Shown here: piece after piece, positions 43,101-55,100 of the stretch | Numbering within the stretch: the stretch's first letter is position 1 | Layout: the number at the start of each line of letters is the position of its first letter | Source of the DNA: Sympetrum striolatum | Taxonomy: Eukaryota > Arthropoda > Insecta > Odonata > Libellulidae | DNA: 64,000 nucleotides | NCBI GenBank assembly: GCA_947579665.1 | Contig: OX388345.1 | Coordinates: forward strand, 61,247,454-61,311,453 | Direction of reading: 5' to 3' | The notes under the pieces: model-generated | Told to the model about the DNA's origin: nothing | What the model saw: the letters and a program-made list of their open reading frames with translations, nothing else | Database searches by the model: none | Program-made: the position numbers and the translations under genes

Positions 43101-46100
43101 TTTACCGCCAGGGGAAAAGGAGAAAACAAAGCAATGCTGGACAGCGGCAAGGGAGAATTGTGCAAAAACTAAAACGGGCCATTCGTCTTTGTCGGTTATC
43201 CGCAACATTCTGGTTTAATCGGGGGATTAGTCGAGTTTCTCTTGGTAGAATAAATATTTAAAAGAATATTTCCTAATAGGATGGCTGAATTAAATTGTCC
43301 CTCTTTAATTTAGTGTTATTATTTTTCTTTCTTGACTTGATAATCTATGGAGTTTGGAGTGTCGTCCACACATATATGAGGCTTTTGGTAATCATATGTT
43401 GAAGCAAAACATATTTTTCAAGAACTACAAGTTCAGAGTGACTAAAATATTAAGCATTTAGTTGATATAGCAAATTTTTCTATTTGGCAGATACTAAAAT
43501 ACATAGCCGTGCTTTAGTACTCAGCAAATAAAGTACTTGGTAGTTTCCTAAATTAATTATGCTGTCGAATCTAGCGAGTCATTGCCCTATTAACTATGTT
43601 TTTGATTATTTTCAGTGTAATAGACCCTTTAATGTTTCATTTGTATGTTTTTCTTAATATAATTTCATTTTCTTCATTTCTTTGAGATTTATCTCCCATT
43701 GTTCAGCGTTTATTTTAATTCATCTATAATTAATCTCAGTTTAGTGAAGTGGATTTATTCTATATGATTGTTTGTAATGCAATTATGTTTTTCCCCTTTC
43801 TTTTTGTAAAATTTTTATATTTTCACTGCCTGTTTATCATAACCTTTTCTTTCTCCTTCATCAAAAATATAATTTTCTATTGTAGGTTTCGCAGGTTTTT
43901 CACACTACCCCTCTTGTGAGTGTTTTCCTGCAGTGAAAAGTTTTTCCTGAGCCCTCAGCTTAGGTTTTTTAAAATCCAATAGTTTTCTTCGTGTACTTTT
44001 GCAAACTATCTTTCTCTTTCTGTTTCGCATATGACGATGGGTTATATGTAAGAAGAGACTTTCTAGTCTCAATCTCGCCCGAATAAAGTCCATTTATTAT
44101 TATTATTATTATAACCAGGAATGCAGCAACGAAAGAATTATCATTTTATAACAAATTCTGAGGTGACGCTGAGGAGATAAATTAACAAAGGAAACGTTAT
44201 TCGTGGTTATATACTGTTTATTATCTATTACTAGTTTCGCCAGATAAGTTATTTTTTCTTTGTCTATCCGCCAAAATACTATTTCAGATCATGCTGTAGG
44301 TAAAGCAGCACAAATGTTTGATCCAGCGAAAATTTCAAAATCAATGCTACAAATTCACCACATTTGTAGATAAAGGCATTCTATGTCACATAATTGAGTT
44401 AAGGTCGTGTTTTTTTGCATCTGGATCGCTCATAAAAGTACAACATCAAATCCGGTTCAACAATAGCTGAAGGTTTATCTCTATTGAGCACAGAAGGTTT
44501 CAGCATATATTCAGTAAAAATAGTTTTGATTTATTCTTTCTATCTGCACCTGGAGTTTCTTTATTATGCATACGAAAATTACCGCATTCGTAATTATTAA
44601 AAAGAAAATTACACTTGTGACACCCTAAAAGGATTGATTATTCTGTTTTATTTACTAAAATAGATGGAAAATGCTTTATTTGCCGCATTCATGAGAAGGG
44701 ATGAAGTATAAACACCACAGTTTTAAATGAAGTTTGCAGATAACTAGTTTTCAACGCTCAGTAACGATGTGTGTGATCGTTTAATAAATAAATTTAATAT
44801 CGGTGTTCCAGATTTCCCTAAAACAAAAATCAGGAAGGATAAGTGTGTCAAACCTGGAGCATTAATCGAGAATGTATTCATGAATTCATTATGAACAAAT
44901 TGCTAATGAGAGTAAGGCATATTTTCCTCGATCCTTTAATTAAATACGGATAAAGCAACATATGATAATCGTTTTCGAATTTGTAATCAACTCATCAGTA
45001 GTGATGGCATAACTAACCAAATTATATTAACTTAAGTTTTTATGGAATTTATGAAATTAAATTTTGACTGCGATGCAACGAAAGGGATGATTCAAAGTCA
45101 CTTAATTTAGTATATAAAACCAGCTTTTAATTAGCTTAGTGAGAAGCAAAATCGATCTCTTCTAAAGGACTTCATTGTGTGTGCACAATTGACTAAGTGC
45201 ACTTTACAAAATTATTTATCTGATGTGAAGCGAACATTCTCTTCCATTGCAGATAATTAATGTCTTTGTTTTTGATTGAATAAAATGTCGGCTGCTGTTT
45301 CATCAACATTCACTCTTAAACTTACGGATTCACTATATACCGCTACAGGTGAAATAACGCAAGCAAAGTGATCGTTTGCATAATCAATGGATACTTGACA
45401 TTCATCTAAGTTTCAGTCGTAGAATTTGGGTTGAATACAATGAAAAGGAAAATCCTCTTTATGCTTCCACCTTCCCGTGGAAGGGGTTAGAAGGTGTCTG
45501 CCGCGAAAGCCCTCATTTTTTCCACTAGCAGAGACTAAAATCCCTCTCGGATGCTAAGCAGAAAGGTGCTTAGAAACAAACCGCTCGAGGAGAAAGAAGG
45601 AAACGCGGAAGAAAAAACTAAAGCGTCCACGCAATGTTTCTTTGTGTTTTTTGAGTTCATTTTCATCCCCTCGTTATAGAATGCGTGACAAAGAGACCTA
45701 ACGAAGTAAGTGCCAAGGGTTAAAGATAATTGAGGAAACCCAAGCATTCATTACGGGGCCGCCAACGTTTGCATTGGTCTTTATAATTTTCATCTGGGCA
45801 ATTAAAGGTATTTGAAGATCAAGGTCCTTTTCCAGGAATTGAATCAATGGCGACGAATTCATAATAGTAAATATTTTTTAATTTGGAGAACTACCACGAT
45901 TTTCGTGGAAGGTAATGTCATAGGCTCAAAAGCTTAGGGAGAATTGGCGTTATTTAGCATGATCCTACGGTAGAACGTGTCGCTGCATGTTGATTTGGTT
46001 GAGCTGAACTTCGTCAAATCGAAAATATTCACTTGGAAAGTAGACATTTTGGTTTTACTTTTTACGAATGCCTTATTCAGATTTTATCTTTTAATCATAT

Positions 46101-49100
46101 TTCACCGTAAGGTTAAAAAAGTATCTCTATGTGGCTAATTTTGCATAAAAGATACAAACATCGGAATTTTACTAATGAATTTTTTAATTATTATTGTACT
46201 GTACCAGTGTTGCATTATACCAGAAATATAATTTGTAGTATATAAATAATAATATAAATGAAAGCAAGAAACTTTAAAAGGCATAGATTTAGCAATGAGA
46301 AGTATGCAATTTATTAGCTTTTCCATTTTAATTCTCACTTCTCTTCATATGTAATCGCTCTTGGAAACCGGAACAAAATGAAATATGAAAACGATATAAA
46401 TATATCATCTCTCAGTTTGATCTCTCTGTTTAGCTTGTTATGGTAACGAAATCAAGACAAGGAAACTAATTACTGTGTATGCTTGTAATGAAGTTTTAAG
46501 GATTTGATATAGGACACACAGATAATGACTATGGTTTGTGTCTGCAATTTGCCTTCTTTAACGAAGGCTTTGAATAAGGAATTACTCCCACAGTAAATTA
46601 CAGAATATGTCACTGGAAAATTGAAAATTATTACAGATTATGTATCATATATTCTTTAAATATAATTATGATTTTGATAGGAGAATAATTACTCCAGCAC
46701 CAAGATTCTTTGTTTTTCGAGCAATTGTGATAAATAAACCATACTATCATAGGTTTATTCAATAGCGCATTTTTTATCTCTAACACATCGCTATTCTATT
46801 TTATAACAGGGCTACCTTCCATCCTCATACACACACAAGGAACCGTTTTCCATATTTCACGAAAATATCCATTCCCTGAAAATATTGGGATAATTTTTGT
46901 TAATGAAATAAAATGCGGTATCCATAACACCAGCTAAATATGCGCGTTTCTTGTGGGGAAAACGGATATTTATTGCCCATATATAACGTTTAATGTTACT
47001 CTTAACTTATGACTTCACTACTATCAGTCTGCTTTATCAAATCAGAGAAGTAACGAAACATTTACCCTCTTAGTGAGGCGAAATCATGTATTAACTGTCC
47101 AAACTTGATTAACTAATACATATTTTTCAATTGAGTATCTACTTCAATGTAAATACGAAAGTGAATCAACGCTTTTTGATAAATTTAGAAGATTAGACAT
47201 AAATTTCAGACTAATAATGATGCATCTGCATAATGCAGTATGAGAGTCATGACCTAAGAACTTTTACTTTGGCAATAATGCTTGCTCACTGCATTAATTA
47301 TCGATATAATTAGTTATATTCCATACAACGTTTCTCACGATCATTATCATTATGCTCTGGAAGTAAAGTAAAGATAATACGAATATGAAATTAAAGCCAG
47401 TGGAACGGAATCTCCATGAAAGGTACAGCTAAGCCAAACGACATGTTCAGGGGTTTCATCAAAGGGTGATCAGTTACAGCTGTAATCAGCGCATCGGCTT
47501 CCACGCCTCAGCACTGCCTTTTCTATAGTGGACCCAGCTACCTCTCTTCAGGCGGCTATCATTATCCATTAAGATGCTAGGTTGCATGGATATCGATAGC
47601 TTCGATATAACATCAATAGTGTTGAACCCCACCAGGAATCGGAACAGGGACCGCTTTCATCGAATCTGCTATCCATTTGGATATCCGAGGGCCAGGATAA
47701 ATACATCCGGTAATCAAATCTCAAATGGGTATGATTGACCGCGCCATCTTACCATTCATTCATTTTAGACCCGATATTAAAACTTTAATATCCCTTGCTA
47801 CGATTTAAAAAGCTACGTTTTTAAAATTCATAAGTAATTTTCTAATCTTCAAGATGTGGATATTCTCTATAGACTATTTCTACTTCGACCTATCTCTCTA
47901 TAATAAGCGGTGAGGATACTTTATTAAGAATAACTTTAATGAGAGGTTTAAAATCTCCAATAGAGTTATCCTCCAATCTTTGTTAGAGTTCCTCGCCTCA
48001 TCCACCCTTGTAAAAGAAAGCATCGCTTTCGAAATGTGCATTGGGTATTTCTATAAAATAGCGGCGAGCCTTTCCTGGTTTCTACGAAGACCGATGAATA
48101 AGACTAGGAACGCCGACAAAGATGACTATAAGAGATTTTTAACTGCTAATTCATTAACAGCTAAATTGTTACAAATTTTCTTTCATTACAAGAATAATTT
48201 TTAATTGGATATTGGGAAGAAAAACAAAATGTAAAATGCTCCGAATGAAGAAGAAAAATTAGAATAATATTTTGTATCAGTATGTAGTGTTAGTTTCAAG
48301 CGAATTTGATTAAATTGTAATGCAAAATGCCTAGATATGTATGTGATGACTATCGGACAAACAACGTTATAAATATTTTAAATTGAAATAAACTACTATA
48401 AAAATATTTCACTTGAATTCCCTCTTCTCTATGTAATTATATTTTAACCGTAAATGGTTAACTGCCGAAAATCATAACGGTGAAATTTGAAAATAATATC
48501 GATTTAGCTTAATTTTAAAGATCAACTTGATTTTAACGTAATATAACTTTTGTAATTAAAGATTATAAATGTCAGTCCTGTATTTTTTCTATTTATGATA
48601 GTTACAGGTTAACTGGAATGTCTCAAAGACTTTTATCGATATTTTCTGGTTTAAAGCTAAAGTGAGACATTTCCAAATAATATGAGATATTTGTGAAACC
48701 CCGACGATGTTTCGTGTTTCCCCTTTTACCTTAATGACACCCATAAGAAGTTTCCCATTTCTGAATAAATGGCAACACATTGTTCTAACGATTGTTTTAT
48801 ATAAGCAGTATTTTCCAGAAAACGGAATTTGTTGAGAAAAGAAACTGAACTGATTCTATTTCGATGTGGACGCGATGATAATCCAATTTTAAGATTGAAA
48901 AATACAATTTTAATCATGGTACGTTTTTGTTGCACATCAATTATAATTCAATATTGATGTTAAATTAAACGCACCCAATTAGAAGCAACGGCGTCAAAAA
49001 TGAGCTTAATCGGAAGCACCATAAATAAAACAAAAACCTCGGTATATTAATTAAACTGAATATTGTGTAAATCGTTATTTCAACGGCAATTTCAATCAAA

Positions 49101-52100
49101 ACAGAACGTTTGAATTCGTTCTTTTATTCAGAATAATATTCCATGCATACCACTAAGGATCATCTATCTTCTAACAACCCGTTATAGATCAAAGGAACAG
49201 GAATAGAATTCCAGGCTTTGCTTGATGTAGCCGTTTCTAATTATTCCCTCTCCAAAATTTTCATTAAAACCTCTGTGGTTTCTGGCAGTTGTTTCAGGAA
49301 TCATCCATTCATATAATAGATTGCAGAGATCCACCGAGTAACAAACGAAATGGGTTCAGAAGGATAATACAAACACGATCTGGTTTCACATGAAGAGATA
49401 TTGATTACAATACGATTTGAAGAGAGAGAATTGCTTGTCAAAAAATAGAAAGGCCTTCTCTTTGGCATCATCATCAGGGTAATCTATTACCAGAAAAGCA
49501 CCAATTCAATTTGATCCAATTTGAATAGCTAAGCCAAAAATGTGAAATCGCAATGACAGCAAGAAGAATGGGATCAAAAAATTAAAGAGATTTGAACAAT
49601 TTAGACAATAGAGGCACAGCTCAAGAATTTTGATGCAATCAAGTTTCATTATTACATTGTTTTCTTTCTAATCCTGTCAACAATTTGTTAATTTGTGGAA
49701 TTCTTCATGATTCCCAAATAAAGACAGTAATAATTATGATAGATGGAGATTTTTATGGCTGTTATATTAACATTCCATAGTTTGTTTATATGTAACTAAT
49801 ATTATTTATTTTCGTTTAACTACCTCACTCCTTCTCTTTCAAAAAGTCACCTCATTCCTTCTAGAAAGCTCTTAGTACCAGATAAAGAAGGGGTTCAGGA
49901 TCCTACCAGGATTCTGACTGAAGAATTTTGCGGAAAGAGACAGATAATTTATTAAAATAAAACTCATCACTGAATGTTCTAGGTGTTCGTATTATTTTCC
50001 TTAAATGCTCATAACTGAACATCAGCGAGCTGATGGAAATTTTAAATATATGAAATTGAGTTAAAATACCGTTTTTGAATTAGTTCGACCTTTAATCATT
50101 TAACTGAGGGTTACATTCAACATCGCAATATAATTTTAAATAATTTTTCGTTTCTTCGTTAACTAAATTATATAAATTAAATAGTTATAAATGTTACTCC
50201 CCTAAAAAATTAAGTCGACTGCAATTACTCTTATATCTTTGAGGGACTTTACGATGTCCGATAGACGAATTTAAGCAAAGTAGAACAGAACTATTTCTTG
50301 GTCGAGTGACCGAAACAGTTTTTTATTCCAGCATCAGCTTGGACCTAATCCATCATGCATTCCAGCATATTTTACCGGTATATACCGAATTCGAGCTAAA
50401 ACAGTCTCCTATTTCCGTACCTTCATGAACGATCACGCTTGTGCAATCCCCTCCAGCAGCACAACTTCGCTATGTCTAAATAACCGGCAAAAACCGAAGG
50501 GCCAAAAATACGCGTACATTAAGACCGCAACGCATGGACCGGAGAAGACGGCCCTAAATTAACTTCCGCTCCAACGAAGTTCAAAGTAGTTATTTCCCCA
50601 TTTACGAGTGAAATTTCATCGAGAAGACAGAGCGAGAGGAGAACATCTCTGACATTTCAAACTCGTTATTTCCGTCAGCTGCAACGGGTCCCGAATCTTT
50701 CGACACTGCTTAAGATTTAAATATGGGACTCGGAGAGGAGAAGACTGTCTCTGGGTCGCATAAACCTCTCTCTTTATTCCCCGTTTCGTTTAACCTTTCG
50801 CGGACATTTCGTCTTCGAATGCCACCTATTCGCGAGGGACTCCTCGTTGTTTGTCGAATTAATAATTTTTCCTTTCTCTCGTGCTCGGGTAAACATCGAT
50901 GACGCCGAAAAAGAAGCTTTGCTTATCCCCTTCACTTCCCTGGCGTATTTATAGAGGGCGTGCTCGGTTATAGCGACTTAATTATCATCTGGGCCAAGAA
51001 AGGGGGCTAACCTCTCTCGTTGGACATTCAAAACTGATTCATGTTTATTTAATTCCCCATCCTCCGTATTTCGGCTGACCCTGTTCCTTTTTTGTTTCTC
51101 CTTTACGCCGAGAAGAGGTCGCTGCATCAACGGACTAAAGGGAAGCCTTGAAGCTACGTTTGTTTGCCAACCCTTCCACCGCCTCTCCTTATAGCGTTCT
51201 CTTTCATATGAGAAGCTTTTGCGGGCCAACATATCGAGTTATAATTACTCGGTTTCCTCCATCTCTATCTGTCTGCTCCAATCACGTAAAAGTTGGCGAA
51301 TTTCACGGTCTCGAGCAGCATAAATTAAATCCCGAGGCTGTATACTAGCACTACGTAGTTATATAGAAAGGGATTATCGTGCAATCAAGTTTAGCAATAT
51401 AGTGGGTGCTGTAGTTTGAGGAAATAAGAGGATAAAGTTTCGCGTATACATACAAATACTTGCTTAATTACAAGCGCATACACCGTCGTAATCAGCGATC
51501 TTTCTATTGAATTCTCTCAACTTGGAACTTGACTTAGTCGGTTGAAGGTTAGTAAAATTGTAATTAAGGAAATAATAGCGGTTTAATTAGCGATATGATA
51601 ATTGATAATATATGTAATTAATAGATATCGAGACATCTTAATTACATGGGTAGTATAACCAAAACCCCCTTCTGAAACCCCCTCATGACTTCAAGGCACG
51701 TTTACTTAAATTTTCACCGAAAAATTTATTTATTCTTTAATTTAATCCAAATAATTTTTAATATAAACAGACTCATAATAAAACGTTTACCACATCACAA
51801 GAAATTATACAAATACGACTAAGGTTCCGTATCGAAGCTATATCATCAGGTATGAAACCTTCGTCGTATTTGGTGAAGCAAACGTTTTATTATGAATCTG
51901 TTTATTCCTAGTGACTACCACGAAGTGAAACCTGAGTCGGTCTTGTAAAAGTTTCAGTATTTTTATACCATAGGAAACATTGAGATAAAGGGAAAGAATA
52001 TATTTCACTTAAGAACCAATTTATTGAATTATGCTTGCACAGAATGGGTTTATGGGAAGGTCTAGGTTTATGCTCTATTCATGCTAAAAGTTTTCAATTC

Positions 52101-55100
52101 TAGTATCCTGTTGATTATCTCTATCGATAAATGTTTAACTTCCATCTGCACGTTATTTAGCCGTTCATCATCGTGAGTACTCTACCCTTCTGAGGGTTCA
52201 TGTGGATAAAAGATCCCTATTGAACGCCCTTTGCTTCCTTAATTAATATTTATTTCCTGAGTTAAACTTCCAGTATTTTTAATTCTTGCTGAGGAGAGCC
52301 GTTAATGAAAATGACTTGATATACCACTCATTCTTAAACAATTAATAACAGGAATTCAGGTTAAAATTCCTTAAAGGAAAGGCACATCCTTAAAGCGGAG
52401 ACCTATTAAGGAATCGCTGCAAAGCAAGTCATACACATTACACAAGTATATACATACATATTTGCTACCCCTTAAAGCAATTTCAGGGTTCAACATTTCC
52501 AAACAGTCATAAAAACTCCAACGAACAACTTCTCATATGTATTCGGAGGAAACAAAGTAGTTGTTCTGCATCATATGTGCCAAGAAGGGGAAATGTCATC
52601 GGGAATGGGATGCCATCAATTTAATGACTCTAACCCAAAGGGCATTCGACGGAAATTGTATGATTACTTCCTAATCAAGTCAACTCCACTGAAGTGATTA
52701 ACTTCATCCCCAGATTTAATTAATCCTCGCTACTCGTGTTTGCTACCGATGCTCCGATTCAATCGCACTGGTTTGTGATTGGTCCAATGGGATGTATTTG
52801 AGCATCTAATCTGATATTCTTGAAAAGAATTGCGGAACACATCAACAGGGATGCGAGTTACACTCGATTGGATGAATCCTTGTCTTCCTCTTCATACGTA
52901 AGAAATCTCTGCAATACCACTAGGATTCCAATGACATTCCTGCCGTATTTTCATTAAATTTCCACGAGGACGATCAAAGTCATCCATTAAAATTGACAGG
53001 AACTTAAGACTGGTTAGGTATAAATTAAGCAGAGTTAAATATGAGTTTTGAAATCCTATACTTTATTACTTCTGTTTGCGGAAATTTTTGGGAAAATTAA
53101 TACCGAAACTTATGCCAAAAAGTTAAATTATATTCATCGTCCGAAATGTTGACGCAGAAATTCTGGACACCATTCAAATCTAACGGAGCAAAATTTGAAA
53201 ATAGATTATCGGTCAAGTCAATTTTTTCAGTTTAACAAAAAAGATTCAAGGATAACTTATGATAACGAAATCTTTAGTTTTTCAATTTAACGAAAATGTA
53301 TCAACTCCATAGGCACTTGGCCACCGTTCCCCGCCATAATATCTCCTTTCAAATCTTTTGGAGCAAAAACTGATTCGATTATTGTTCCTAAATTCCTCTG
53401 CAGATGTGACCAAGCGCGACGTCTGCATACATCACCTCAGCTTTAGCTCTCTCCATCCAACGCCGTTTTCATGCATCCTTTATTCCTAATCGATTTTTCC
53501 CATCCTAAACCGCACCTTCCCTTTCTCTTTTGCCACTTTTTTATCAACCATCCGTCTCCTTCCTGCCCATTTTTTCCCTGCGAAGATTTCTGACACCTTA
53601 TTGCATGCATCATCATGCCACCAGATTCTATTCTCAGGCTAGCATTCTCGCATTCATCTCGAAGCCCTCTCAAGAACTTTCGCATACCCCCGTCTGCGGT
53701 CATCTGCCTGTAAATTCAATCTATATCTGACGCAACTTCCTACCCGTGGGGAATGACTGATGGGGCCCATTACATTTGCATCGAAGCAAATGGGTTTGCT
53801 CCCCTTATAGCTACTGAAATATTCCACATAGTTCACCGGAGTATATTAGGAAAGGAGTTTGTTGATCGCAAAATTAGAGATTCCATCCCGGCAATCATTT
53901 AATCCGTATTCCCACTTAGATGGATAAATATAGCTCTGGGTTACCTAACAGAAAATAATTTTAGGTATTCTGAATAGGTAAGATGCATATAAGACACCAA
54001 AATATATTCTATGAATTTACGAAATGATTTAATTCCTAAACATATCGTTTACTCCACAAGTAGCATCCTGTAACTATGAGTAGAATTAAGTTTCATTTTG
54101 CATATTTTGATGGATTAATTGAACTAAATCTAAAAAACTACCATAAGAAGATACCACTATTTAATTGAGAGAATTAAAATCGTTTTACAACGATCACATT
54201 TTTGCTAAAGTCATAATATTTATATTGAAATTTAAAAAAAATACAATACTCATATTTACAATTTTTTTAACTTTTCTTAGTTTTCCATCAGTATCAGGCT
54301 TTAAAAAATGGGAATCTTCAAAGCACAAAGACTCAAGGTTTAGATATGATAAATTTCCTCAATTCACTGATTCCAAATCAAATAAATATGAAGTGCTCTA
54401 TAATTAACGTTAAAATTCCCTTTGTTTGTGATGAAAAACCAAATAAATTATTTGAAATGTTTGGAATTGCAGGCTGGAATATACTGACCCTACATTTACT
54501 TCATATTTACACTTTTTTTGACTCCTTATAAGTTCGTAGATTCTCGTGACGTTCAGATGATTTCCTCATGGTTGTCTGGTTCTCTGGCACGTTGTTTGTT
54601 TTAAGTAGATGATGTTTCGATTCGATTACACATCCGATCTGAAGATGACTGCTGGAATGCAGTCGAAACGTCATCTACTGAAAACAAATAACGAGGCGGA
54701 GAACCCGACAACCATGAAGAAATCTTATGACTCCTCATTCACCACTGGAGTATTATAGCGTCTGCAACATATTCTCATATCATTATAGTGTTGGCACATC
54801 TTAATATTCTATGAAATAATAATGACCTTTTAATTATTTAATTTAATAATTTCGTCATTTTTTTACAATTGATTTTTGTGGCGTGCTTGTTTCAAAGGCC
54901 TAACCTCTCTTCTTTGCAAATGGAACTTGATTAATGTGCCCGACTCAAAAACTGGTATGGAATCTTGAGGGAGACGCTAATGAGGAATTAAAATACCAAA
55001 CAGATATGATATCCGGGTTCATTAAGAAGGAAATATTGCTCCCTGGTTAGGGGAATTCTTTAATTAAAGGCAGCGGCAAGACGACTAGAGAGCAAATTTC

